DNA of 14,348 nucleotides from Deltaproteobacteria bacterium (GCA_015233295.1 JADFYC010000054.1:1-14348); one strand, 5' to 3'. Shown: positions 1 through 6,388, counted from the stretch's first letter. Numbers and translations: made by a program. The notes: a model not told the origin generated them from the letters alone.

Positions 1-189
1 AGTCCATGTCAGACTTACCTGATGTGAATCAGCGTTTATTTTTGCATGAACGGCCTTCTCCAGAATCCAGTCAACCCCTAGCTCGGCTAATCCGGACTGA
101 TAGATGGCCACCCCAGCCGCCAAGACTGCTCCCGCGGCGATGAACAGGATAGCCGTTTTCTTGAATCGTCTGGTGAAGTGGAGCCGCAT
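1..189 (-). CDS. Membrane-anchored protein, N-terminal fragment (possibly AsmA/TamB-like)
   Basis: The minus-strand frame starts with ATG at 189-187 and leaves the window open at base 1, giving 63 residues. The protein begins with a basic stretch (MRLHFTRRFKK) followed by one hydrophobic segment at about residues 12-30 (TAILFIAAGAVLAAGVAIY), a typical N-terminal inner-membrane anchor or uncleaved signal. After it come a short helix-like part (GLAELGVDWILEKAV) and the start of a beta-like stretch. A basic N-terminus, one membrane segment, then 'GL..l..WiL' resembles the start of AsmA/TamB-type proteins that span the periplasm, but 63 residues cannot prove it. A GAGG-like ribosome binding site lies about 11 bases upstream. 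It is divergent from hpt. The presence of a coding start is fairly secure; the family is a guess. Confidence 0.5.
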   Translation of the reverse strand, partial: MRLHFTRRFKKTAILFIAAGAVLAAGVAIYQSGLAELGVDWILEKAVHAKINADSHQVSLTWT

Positions 190-656
190 CTTTTCCGACC
201 TCGCAGGAGATTTCTTTAGATCTGAGCCGAGCAACTGAAAACAACCGGCCGTTTACTAATTTTGTCTGCGTTCTAGCGATTATGAAATGCTGGAATTCGA
301 CATCGGATTATTGTTGCACTGGCTGCCATGGGGTAGGTGATCTGAGCGAGGACATTATCGCATTGCACAGGGAAAGTCAAATTATGGGTCGGGTATAGGC
401 AAATAGCCCTGCGGCACAATGGGTTATCTCGGACGGACGAGGATTGTGAGTCACTTTTGGGGAACTCTATTCGGTGAGCTGTCTGATGTTTGTTTCACTT
501 TTTAGGAACATGACTGGTGTGTTCATTTTGGAAAGCTGTTTTTGGGACCTCCTCTCGGCAACTCTGAAGTGGTATGAAAAACAGTAACTACGAAATCGAG
601 CTGTCTTTTCTTTATGGGGTTGCTTCAATGACCCGAATGAATTTCAAGCATTTTGG
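190..656. other. Intergenic region without a recognisable gene
   Basis: This AT-richer stretch separates the minus-strand membrane protein from the hpt promoter. I read both strands and found no reading frame with a ribosome binding site and no RNA gene. It must hold the promoter of the minus-strand gene, but I could not pick one with confidence. A 38-codon frame at 282-398 was considered and rejected. Confidence 0.5.
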
Positions 657-685
657 TTGACCTGCTGTTAATAATTATTTATAGT
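657..685 (+). promoter_or_regulatory. Sigma70-type promoter of hpt
   Basis: The -35 box TTGACC (657-662) and the -10 box TATAGT (680-685) are separated by exactly 17 bases, in an AT-rich spacer. The predicted start of transcription is near 692, giving a leader of about 45 bases before the hpt start codon. Each box differs from consensus at one position. Confidence 0.7.
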
Positions 686-736
686 CAAAGCTTGAATAGA
701 AGTATAACGATCATCTTAAGGTAGGGGTCAGCAGTC

Positions 737-1270
737 ATGAAAAATTTTACGAAAGAAGTGCTCTTTTCAAAGGATGCCATCCTGGGCCGAGTCAAAGGAC
801 TGGCTGAGGATATCCGCCGGGATTATTACGGAAAAGACCTGCTGCTCATCGGTGTGCTCAACGGTGTCTTCATGTTTTTTTCCGACCTGGTAAAATACCT
901 GGATATGCCAGTGAAAGTAGATTTCGTCCGGCTGGCCAGCTATGGCTCGGGGGCAAAATCCTCGGGCGATGTCAGGGTGCTCAAAGGGATCGAAATGTCT
1001 GTAACTGGGAGAGACGTTCTGGTGGTGGAAGACATCGTGGACACCGGCTACACGGTGGATGTCCTGATCAAGATGATCAAGGCGAAAAATGCCAATTCAA
1101 TCAAAGTGTGCGCCTTGATCGACAAGGCGGAGAGACGGATGGTTGATGTTCCCATAGATTATACCGGTTTTGCCGTTGAAAAAGGCTTCGTGGTCGGCTA
1201 CGGCCTTGACTATGATGAACAATTCCGCTATTTCCAGGAGATCTATACTCTCCATGAGACCGGTGTATAG
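737..1270 (+). CDS. hpt: Hypoxanthine phosphoribosyltransferase
   Basis: Purine salvage enzyme that transfers the phosphoribosyl group of PRPP to hypoxanthine (and usually guanine), giving IMP or GMP in the cytoplasm. The 177 residues match the usual bacterial Hpt length (about 175-185). The PRPP-binding loop VVEDIVDTGYT is at residues 96-106, with the acidic pair E98/D99 that handles ribose and metal. The first loop LIGVLNGVFMF (about 37-47) provides the pyrophosphate-binding peptide turn. SYGSG (68-72) is the flexible catalytic loop. K130 (ALIDK) and the late GYGLDYDEQFR (154-164) form the base and magnesium site. AGGGG lies 9 bases before the ATG. It is transcribed from the promoter at 657-685 and probably ends at the hairpin near 1357-1381. 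Nothing looks broken. Confidence 0.95.
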   Translation: MKNFTKEVLFSKDAILGRVKGLAEDIRRDYYGKDLLLIGVLNGVFMFFSDLVKYLDMPVKVDFVRLASYGSGAKSSGDVRVLKGIEMSVTGRDVLVVEDIVDTGYTVDVLIKMIKAKNANSIKVCALIDKAERRMVDVPIDYTGFAVEKGFVVGYGLDYDEQFRYFQEIYTLHETGV

Positions 1271-1356
1271 ACCGGCAGATACTGTAGTCAAGTGAAGATT
1301 TGCGGGTTGGAAGTATTTTGTCCTATGACGGTTTACGCCTTATCATCGTTTCTCGT

Positions 1357-1381
1357 GGCCGCGCCGTCCGGCCCATTTTTT
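1357..1381 (+). terminator. Probable intrinsic terminator downstream of hpt
   Basis: A 5-bp all-GC stem GGCCG (1357-1361) pairs with CGGCC (1369-1373) around a 7-base loop. Two bases later a run of six T follows (1376-1381). It sits between hpt and the next gene, 26 bases before that gene's ATG, so it would separate the two transcripts or attenuate read-through. The stem is short, so strength is uncertain. Confidence 0.5.
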
Positions 1382-1391
1382 GGACGCTTGG

Positions 1392-1400
1392 GGTGAGGGA
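1392..1400 (+). promoter_or_regulatory. Ribosome binding site that fixes the start of the zinc-ribbon gene
   Basis: The sequence GGTGAGGGA ends 7 bases before the ATG at 1408. It selects this start over an in-frame TTG at 1300, which would add 36 residues unrelated to the zinc-ribbon family and would run through the terminator-like hairpin. Confidence 0.7.
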
Positions 1401-1407
1401 ATGGAGC

Positions 1408-2409
1408 ATGGTTGTTCAATGCCCGAGTTGTGACACCAGATACAAAATCGATGATGCGAAGCTTAAGGAAGGTGGTACAAAGCTCCGCTGTTCCAATTGT
1501 AATCACATGTTTACTTTTAAAAAGGAGACTCTTGCCGCTGCTCGATCGGCTGCACCGCCTCCCCCTCCGCCGTCCTCCAAATCCAAATACCCGGAACCGT
1601 CACCGCGTAAGGAGCGATCCTCCATCTTTGATGATGACGATCTGGCTTTGGGGAAGGATGATTGGCCGCCCCGTGACTATCGTCCGGGCGCCAGTCGCGG
1701 CGACAATTTATCAAAGTCGGAATCAGTTCTGGAAAGGGAGCTGGACAAAGAATTGTTCGGCCCTGGTGAAGACGATGAATATCTAGACCGAAACAGGGAT
1801 TACCTGGAAAAAAACATCGATGAAGAAATAGATGATTTTCCGCCCGTTCCACGAAAAAAGAAAACATCCCCATTAAGAAAAATAATGCTGTGGGTCGGCG
1901 TTGGGGTGGTGATCATGTTTCTCGGCGCCCTGGGCACTTTTTTTTATCTTACCGGAAAAGTTCCAGGAAAGAACAGCCCTGGGTTTCTGGCCAAGAGTGC
2001 CCCGTCTGAAACTGAACTGGTCAAGAATATCAGCATAGTTGATACCAAAGAGCGGACGATAACCAATAAGAGCGCCGGGTCCCTGTTCGTCATTGAGGGC
2101 CGCGTCAGTAATGGGACCAAGGTCTCCCTAAACTATATCAGAGTAAAAGGCATCTTATTCGACAAGAGCGCCGTCCAGGTGGATGCTAAAGAAGTCTATG
2201 CCGGTAACAAGCTCGGTGACGAAGCACTGGCCTCGATGCCTCTCAAAGACATCATCGACACCTTGAACCGGAAAGAGGGCGAGAATAAAGTAAACACCGA
2301 CGTCAAAATTCAGGCCGATATCCCGTTTCAGATAGTTTTTGCCAAGGATATAAGTGGATTATCTGAATATCGGGTGGAAGTTATATCCGCCCTACCGGCA
2401 GGGAAATAG
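1408..2409 (+). CDS. Zinc-ribbon (MJ0042-type) membrane protein with DUF3426-like C-terminal domain
   Basis: The protein has 333 residues from the ATG at 1408. The N-terminus is an MJ0042/zinc-ribbon finger with C5-x2-C8 (CPSC) and C28-x2-C31 (CSNC), ending in the family-typical HMFTFKK. A proline-rich linker (six prolines near residue 50) and a strongly acidic, charged region follow. One transmembrane segment is at about 159-181 (KIMLWVGVGVVIMFLGALGT). The C-terminal part (about 205-333) starts a beta domain with SLFVIEGRVSNGT and NYIRVKGILFD, as in DUF3426 proteins. Expected topology is finger in the cytoplasm and DUF3426 domain in the periplasm. The molecular function is unknown; the architecture is recurrent in Proteobacteria, often in motile deltaproteobacteria. 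An upstream in-frame TTG (1300) is unlikely as start because the zinc finger would no longer be N-terminal. Confidence 0.85.
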   Translation: MVVQCPSCDTRYKIDDAKLKEGGTKLRCSNCNHMFTFKKETLAAARSAAPPPPPPSSKSKYPEPSPRKERSSIFDDDDLALGKDDWPPRDYRPGASRGDNLSKSESVLERELDKELFGPGEDDEYLDRNRDYLEKNIDEEIDDFPPVPRKKKTSPLRKIMLWVGVGVVIMFLGALGTFFYLTGKVPGKNSPGFLAKSAPSETELVKNISIVDTKERTITNKSAGSLFVIEGRVSNGTKVSLNYIRVKGILFDKSAVQVDAKEVYAGNKLGDEALASMPLKDIIDTLNRKEGENKVNTDVKIQADIPFQIVFAKDISGLSEYRVEVISALPAGK

Positions 2410-2585
2410 GAGACTGGTTGCTGGTTTCAAGTTGTGTATCTGGTGGTTTGTTTTAGTGTCAAAAGCTTGAAATGCGCTGGTGGTTAGTTATAGACCCGGT
2501 TGAATTTTTATGTAGTTCTTTCTTGGTAATAGAATATATTGCCATATCGATATGTTAGTCATGGTGATTTGATGAGGAGATATCT

Positions 2586-3281
2586 ATGAAATTTAGTAAG
2601 ATAAAGACATATCTAATGATCGGAGTGTGTTTTTTACTGACTATCCAACTGCTCGCTTGCGGCGTATTGATAGACGATAACCAGATGGCGCCGCCACCAC
2701 CGCCGGTTCCGCGATTCAAGCTGAATAAGGTGGCGGTGTTGCCCTTCGAAATCCCTTTTCAGGCCGACAACCCGCCTAGAACGGCGCGATGCCCCATCAG
2801 CGGGACATTGTTCACCCCCGGCCCAGTCAAGCCCGGACAGGCTGTTGTTATGAGCAATTCCCTGATGAGCCGCCTGGCCGGCCGAACAGCCTATCAGATC
2901 ATCCCACCCGAACATGTCGAAGGCATCAAAGCTGGAATTATGTCCTACGAGGCTAAGACTTCACCCCTGGTCCTGGTCCAAGAAGTCGGTAAGGCCCTGA
3001 ATGCGGATGCCGTGTTGGTGTGTTATCTTTTTAGATTTCAAGAACGAGTGGGGACTACCCTGGCAGCGGAGAGTCCCGCGTCAGTGGCTTTTATCTTGAA
3101 CATGGTCAGGACGTCCAATGGTGAGATCATCTGGCAGCGGGTGTTTGATGAGACGCAGCAGTCTTTATCCGAAAATGTTTTAAATCTTCAAGCATTTTTT
3201 CAGCGTGGGGTGAAGTGGTTGACGGCTGAGGAGCTGGCCCAGGCCGGACTTGACCATACTTTGAAGAACCTGCCCCAATAG
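2586..3281 (+). CDS. Outer-membrane-type lipoprotein of unknown function
   Basis: The 231-residue protein has a lipoprotein signal: basic start MKFSKIK, hydrophobic core YLMIGVCFLLTIQLL, and lipobox LLAC with the lipidated C25. The +2 residue is glycine rather than aspartate, which favours outer-membrane sorting. The mature protein begins with a proline-rich spacer, then NKVAVLPFEIPF (about 47-58), the 'vAVLPF' strand typical of CsgG/LpoB/TolB-N-like lipoprotein domains. ALNADAVLVCYLFRF (about 138-152) and the WQRVFDETQQSLSENVL block (about 188-204) match a conserved deltaproteobacterial lipoprotein type I know only as hypothetical. A strong GAGGAGA ribosome binding site precedes the ATG by about 6 bases. 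The 40-base gap to the uracil-DNA glycosylase gene suggests co-transcription. The lipoprotein call is firm; the domain comparison is inference. Confidence 0.8.
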   Translation: MKFSKIKTYLMIGVCFLLTIQLLACGVLIDDNQMAPPPPPVPRFKLNKVAVLPFEIPFQADNPPRTARCPISGTLFTPGPVKPGQAVVMSNSLMSRLAGRTAYQIIPPEHVEGIKAGIMSYEAKTSPLVLVQEVGKALNADAVLVCYLFRFQERVGTTLAAESPASVAFILNMVRTSNGEIIWQRVFDETQQSLSENVLNLQAFFQRGVKWLTAEELAQAGLDHTLKNLPQ

Positions 3282-3321
3282 CCTGTAGAGCTTCCGCCCC
3301 CGGCGGGTTGAGAAAAATCAC

Positions 3322-4152
3322 ATGGTCGATGGACATACCGGGCTCGTTGACATTCTGTCGGAAGTAAGAGCGCAATTGTGGTCGATGAGGGAACTCGGGC
3401 TGGATCGGCTGGCCCTTAAGGTGCCGGCTCCCCCGAAGCAAGCCCAACATTCCCCATTCAATGGGCCGCGAGATCGCCACATCCTCGCCAAGGAGGAGCT
3501 TCAGCCTATAATTAAGCCCGCCCCTCGCACCAGGCCTGCGGTGGCTGTAACTCAGGCAGCCGGTTTTCATTTGCCTGAGGTCGGTAATGCCTCATTGGAG
3601 GATATCCGGCAGGAGCTGGGCGATTGTAAGCGTTGCGGGCTTTGTCAGGAGAGGACAAATATTGTTTTTGGTGAGGGGCATGACCGGGCCCGATTGGTTT
3701 TCGTTGGAGAATGGCCTGGCCAGGATGAAGACATGTCCGGTCGACCCCTGGCCGGCACTACTCCGGGTTCGGCCGGGGAGATGTTCACCAATATTCTAAA
3801 GGCAATTAATATCAGCCGTCAGGAAGTCTATCTGACCAGCGTCGTTAAGTGCCGACCCCTCGCAAACCAGAGGCCGGATAAGGAAGAAATAGTCACCTGC
3901 CGTCCTTTTTTGGAAAAACAGTTGGCCGTGATCAAGCCTCAAATAGTTTGCGCCCTGGGACAACTGGCCGCCCAAGTGTTACTAAACAGCTCCGGGCGGC
4001 TAACTCAACTCCGAAGCAAATTTTATCAGGTTGGGCCCTTTCAAGTTCTCCCCACCTATCATCCTGCTTATCTTCTAACCAATCCCAAGTTGAAAAGGCC
4101 GGTCTGGGAAGACGTCCAACTCCTGGTCAGGGTGTATGATTCAAAATCCTGA
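3322..4152 (+). CDS. Family 4-like Fe-S uracil-DNA glycosylase
   Basis: Removes uracil from DNA arising by cytosine deamination, starting base-excision repair. The 276 residues comprise about 90 of proline-rich, poorly conserved N-terminus, then the glycosylase domain. Likely 4Fe-4S ligands are C102 and C105 (DCKRCGLC) plus C177 (VVKCRP) and C193 (VTCRPF), spaced as in family 4 enzymes. Motif A is GEWPG (129-133). Motif B is HPAY (247-250, TYHPAYLL). CALGQLAAQVLL (210-221) is the usual strand-helix before it. Two features are odd: PFVG of motif A reads PLAG (142-145), so the aromatic that normally stacks on uracil is leucine, and a few extra residues (TTPGS) follow before AG. It may be a divergent subfamily. 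The ribosome binding site is weak. The stop codon directly abuts the stop codon of convergent lpxB. Confidence 0.87.
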   Translation: MVDGHTGLVDILSEVRAQLWSMRELGLDRLALKVPAPPKQAQHSPFNGPRDRHILAKEELQPIIKPAPRTRPAVAVTQAAGFHLPEVGNASLEDIRQELGDCKRCGLCQERTNIVFGEGHDRARLVFVGEWPGQDEDMSGRPLAGTTPGSAGEMFTNILKAINISRQEVYLTSVVKCRPLANQRPDKEEIVTCRPFLEKQLAVIKPQIVCALGQLAAQVLLNSSGRLTQLRSKFYQVGPFQVLPTYHPAYLLTNPKLKRPVWEDVQLLVRVYDSKS

Positions 4153-5298
4153 TTAGTTTCCGGCGAGCAGGGACAGAACCAGGTCTGCCGCTCTATTGGA
4201 CGCGCCGCTTTGACCCAGCGCCGCTCTTACTTCGGCCAGGCCATCCAACATCCGACGACGCTTAACGGGATCATGGAGCAAGGAGAGGGCCTCGGCCGCC
4301 AATCGGTCTGGGGTGGCCTGTTCTTGGATCAACTCTTCCACCACCTTGTGACCAGCGACAAGATTGACCAGACTGATGAAATCAACCTTAATGACGCTGC
4401 GGCCGATCAGGTAGTTGAGTTTTGTCACCCGATATGTCACCACCAGGGGACACCCGGCCAGGGCCGTCTCCAGAGTCGCGGTACCGGACGCGACCAGGGC
4501 GACATTGGATACGGCAGTTACCTGAAAAGCCTGCATGGTCGTAACCAGCATCTGGACGGAGGGCATTTTTTGGACCATGTCCTGGATGGATTGACTATTC
4601 AGGGTCGGGGCCACGGGCAGGACAAACTGAAGTTCCGGTTGCCTTTTGGCCATGATGGCCGCGGCTTCCAACATCGCCGGCAAAATCAGCGACACCTCAC
4701 CTCGCCGACTGCCGGGCAACAGGGCAACCAACGGACGGGACGGGTCTAAACCCAATGCGGTGGTAACTGTCGATTTTTCGGGTGGCTCACCCAATGCGTC
4801 CAGGAGGGGGTGGCCGACAAACGTGGCCGGGACGCCGGCCCGGGAGTAAAATGCCGGCTCAAAAGGCAGGATGACGGCCAGGTGATCCACCAGTCGGGCG
4901 ATAGTTCTGACTCGGCCGCGGCGCCACGCCCAGACCTGGGGACTGATATAGTAAAAAACCTTGATGCCCCGTGCTTTGGCGGCCCGGGCCAGGGCCAGGT
5001 TGAAGTCGGGAAAGTCGATCAAAATTAACAAATCCGGCCGCGGCGTTGAATCCATTCGCCGGATCATGCGCTTAAATATTTTATACAGGGAGGCCGCCTT
5101 AGGGAATATCTCCTGGAAACCCATCACAGCCAAATTGTGCGTCTGGGCTACGAGACGGACTCCGACTGAGGCCAACTGGGTCCCGCCAATACCTTCGAAA
5201 GAAAGGTCCTCCCGACATTTAGTCCGGATAGACTTGACTAGGTTGGCGCCGTGGAGGTCTCCGGAGGCTTCCCCGGCCACGATTAAGATTCTCTTCAT
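4153..5298 (-). CDS. lpxB: Lipid-A-disaccharide synthase
   Basis: Glycosyltransferase (GT19) of the inner-membrane surface that joins UDP-2,3-diacylglucosamine and lipid X into the lipid A disaccharide. From the ATG at 5298-5296 it has 381 residues, the same size as E. coli LpxB. Conserved blocks are the N-terminal glycine-rich loop IVAGEASGDLHGA (6-18), LIDFPDFN (93-100), ISPQVWAWRRGRV (118-130), LPGSRRGE (194-201) and ASGTATLETAL (270-280). An in-frame ATG at 5394 would add 32 residues unlike the family. The 5298 start has AAGGAT 7 bases upstream and puts the conserved strand at the N-terminus. It stands alone, without lpxA, fabZ or lpxI beside it in this window. It implies a Gram-negative outer membrane with lipid A. 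Confidence 0.95.
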   Translation of the reverse strand: MKRILIVAGEASGDLHGANLVKSIRTKCREDLSFEGIGGTQLASVGVRLVAQTHNLAVMGFQEIFPKAASLYKIFKRMIRRMDSTPRPDLLILIDFPDFNLALARAAKARGIKVFYYISPQVWAWRRGRVRTIARLVDHLAVILPFEPAFYSRAGVPATFVGHPLLDALGEPPEKSTVTTALGLDPSRPLVALLPGSRRGEVSLILPAMLEAAAIMAKRQPELQFVLPVAPTLNSQSIQDMVQKMPSVQMLVTTMQAFQVTAVSNVALVASGTATLETALAGCPLVVTYRVTKLNYLIGRSVIKVDFISLVNLVAGHKVVEELIQEQATPDRLAAEALSLLHDPVKRRRMLDGLAEVRAALGQSGASNRAADLVLSLLAGN

Positions 5299-5440
5299 AG
5301 ATATTATCCTTAACTTTTGTTCGCCTGAAATCGAAAACCCTTCATTTTTCCTTTTGAAATTCAAATACAGGCCCCCGTCGGAGCATCTACCCAAGTAGCC
5401 CGTCTCAAAAAGACTCCAATCCTATTTGTTCTTCTTAAAG

Positions 5441-5469
5441 GCTATAGCACAATCCAATCCGGAGGGCAA
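5441..5469 (-). promoter_or_regulatory. Possible sigma70-type promoter of lpxB
   Basis: Read on the minus strand, TTGCCC (5469-5464) and TATAGC (5446-5441) are 17 bases apart, about 140 bases upstream of the lpxB start codon. Each box has two mismatches to consensus. It is the best candidate I found for lpxB but remains tentative. Confidence 0.35.
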
Positions 5470-5665
5470 CCCGGCAGTCGTGTTTGAGATGGGTCCCGTG
5501 ATGCGACTCATTGTCTGAACTTTGGTTACGGTGGTTGACTGATTGTCATGAGCGCGTGTGGAAGTTTATCCCAGCAGGTATCCTGCATCATTATGTCCAT
5601 CATTTAATCAACGTAATCGCCGTTCAGCCCTGGTCGGTCCAAAGGTTGGTGGCTGGCGAAATAAA
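5470..5665. other. Intergenic stretch with no recognisable gene
   Basis: This stretch lies between the candidate lpxB promoter (minus strand) and the strong plus-strand promoter at 5666. No frame with a ribosome binding site and no RNA gene is visible. It separates two divergent transcription units. Confidence 0.4.
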
Positions 5666-5701
5666 TTGACATTAGCTGATTTGCGAGATATGTGATATAA
5701 T
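5666..5701 (+). promoter_or_regulatory. Strong promoter, extended -10 type, upstream of an unannotated leader
   Basis: A perfect TTGACA (5666-5671) is 17 bases from TATGTG (5689-5694). Overlapping it, a perfect extended -10 TGATATAAT lies at 5693-5701. Either arrangement would start transcription on the plus strand, near 5701 or 5708. No annotated gene lies within 680 bases downstream except flgM, which has its own flagellar promoters. The product may be a small RNA or a long leader. Confidence 0.55.
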
Positions 5702-5809
5702 AATAGGAAGAAATTTGATAACGACTTGTCAGTGCCGTGGCATCAAGACTTACCCTGAGGATACTCAACATCAATTGAATAAGTTAGCCCACGTCAGCGC
5801 CGCGCCACG

Positions 5810-5845
5810 ATCGGCCGGCCCGAAAAGAGCCGATTATGACGGCTC
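5810..5845 (+). promoter_or_regulatory. Two mutually exclusive hairpins in the leader
   Basis: ATCGGC (5810-5815) can pair with GCCGAT (5829-5834). The overlapping GAGCCG (5827-5832) can instead pair with CGGCTC (5840-5845) around a 7-base loop. Because the two share bases 5829-5832 they cannot form together, the arrangement seen in attenuators and riboswitches. On the minus strand the second hairpin is followed by TTTT and could act as a weak terminator. No known riboswitch class was recognised. Confidence 0.3.
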
Positions 5846-5892
5846 AAAATAAGTATTTCCTCATTGCCATATGGACCCGGAGGAAAGCCGCT

Positions 5893-6024
5893 ATGAAAAA
5901 ATCAGGCACTCGCTGTTTTGCCTAGGCTTTTTATCGGCTGGTCAAAGCCGCGGGTGAGGCTATTTTGAAATTAGTGGAAGTGGCGCGTATTTTGCATATT
6001 ATAATCATGTTGATCATCCTTTAG
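5893..6024 (+). other. Short or interrupted reading frame behind a good ribosome binding site
   Basis: GGAGGAAAG (from 5879) precedes an ATG at 5893 with a good spacing. The frame reads MKKSGTRCFA, meets TAG at 5923-5925, then stays open for 32 codons to TAG at 6022-6024. The second part (RLVKAAGEAILKLVEVARI, then a hydrophobic tail) looks like an amphipathic helix plus a hydrophobic end. A second frame from ATG 5871 reads 28 codons to TGA (5955-5957) and would continue for about 54 codons. It could be a leader peptide, a decayed gene or chance. No homology is recognised. Confidence 0.2.
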
Positions 6025-6217
6025 GTCGGTTAACCCCGGTAGGCATTATTTTCCTGCTCCCGACTAGAGGTTATTGGTGGCGGAAACGGTCGGGATCAAG
6101 GTTCCGGATTGGTGCAAGTTAAGGTAGTGCGGCAACCCGTCTGTAATTAAGGCAAAAGCGGCGGAGTGGCGGCGAGATTTGGGAAGACCTCATCGGCAGG
6201 TGACGCAATTTTGGCGG

Positions 6218-6235
6218 TTGGCATTAAACTTGCTT
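6218..6235 (+). promoter_or_regulatory. Sigma54 (RpoN) promoter upstream of flgM
   Basis: TTGGCA-N6-TTGCTT fits the sigma54 consensus TGGCAC-N5-TTGCW. The invariant GG (6220-6221) and GC (6232-6233) are separated by exactly 10 bases. Transcription would start near 6245, about 145 bases before flgM. An imperfect tandem 8-mer (CGAGTAAC/CGAGTAGC, 6241-6256) covers the start site. Sigma54 control of mid-to-late flagellar genes is well known in polarly flagellated bacteria. Confidence 0.7.
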
Positions 6236-6275
6236 CATATCGAGTAACCGAGTAGCCGTTGGAAATGGCATTATC

Positions 6276-6322
6276 GTTGAAGCAGCAACAAAAACCATAC
6301 GGCAGCAAGTTTTGTCTTCAAC
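6276..6322 (+). repeat. Inverted repeat in the flgM leader
   Basis: A perfect 7-bp inverted repeat, GTTGAAG (6276-6282) and CTTCAAC (6316-6322), encloses 33 bases that also carry two copies of GCAGCAA. It lies inside the sigma54-derived leader and ends just before the sigma28 -35 box. It could be an RNA hairpin or a binding site for a dimeric regulator. Confidence 0.35.
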
Positions 6323-6327
6323 TCGGC

Positions 6328-6355
6328 TAAAGTTTATGTTATCTCTTGCCGATAA
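6328..6355 (+). promoter_or_regulatory. Sigma28 (FliA) promoter of flgM
   Basis: TAAAGTTT (6328-6335) and GCCGATAA (6348-6355) match both consensus boxes of flagellar sigma28 promoters at every base. The spacer is 12 bases, one more than the usual 11. Transcription would start near 6362, about 27 bases before the flgM ATG. FlgM would then be made by the very sigma factor it inhibits, the classic feedback loop. Confidence 0.85.
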
Positions 6356-6388
6356 AGATAGCAAACATGAGGTAAAGGAGATTATCCA

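Noticed and set aside
282..398. A 38-codon plus-strand frame containing CTGCH, which looks like a heme c attachment motif (CxxCH)
   Set aside because: No ribosome binding site, no signal peptide, very short, and preceded by no promoter-like sequence; the motif can occur by chance.
1300..1407. N-terminal extension of the zinc-ribbon protein from TTG 1300
   Set aside because: The extension would run through a terminator-like hairpin, has no good ribosome binding site, and would displace a zinc finger that is normally N-terminal; ATG 1408 has a clear ribosome binding site.
2425..2472. Inverted repeat TTTCAAG (2425-2431) / CTTGAAA (2466-2472) after the zinc-ribbon gene
   Set aside because: AT-rich arms, a 34-base spacer and no T-run, so it does not make a convincing terminator or operator.
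3292..3307. GC-rich hairpin between the lipoprotein and the uracil-DNA glycosylase genes
   Set aside because: Short stem with a 3-base loop and no following T-run; unlikely to be a terminator.
5299..5394. N-terminal extension of LpxB from ATG 5394 on the minus strand
   Set aside because: The added 32 residues do not resemble the family, while ATG 5298 has a ribosome binding site and gives the standard 381-residue length.
4210..5398. Plus-strand open frames antisense to lpxB
   Set aside because: LpxB motifs on the minus strand explain the region fully; the plus-strand peptides show no domain pattern.
6020..6045. Similarity of GGTTAACCCCGGTAGGC to part of a c-di-GMP riboswitch
   Set aside because: The order of conserved pieces and the pairing partners of the GEMM motif are absent on both strands.
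6059..6094. Inverted repeat CCCGAC / GTCGGG in the region before flgM
   Set aside because: Only 6 bp with a 24-base interior; no T-run and no link to a gene. Within the chance level for 1 kb.
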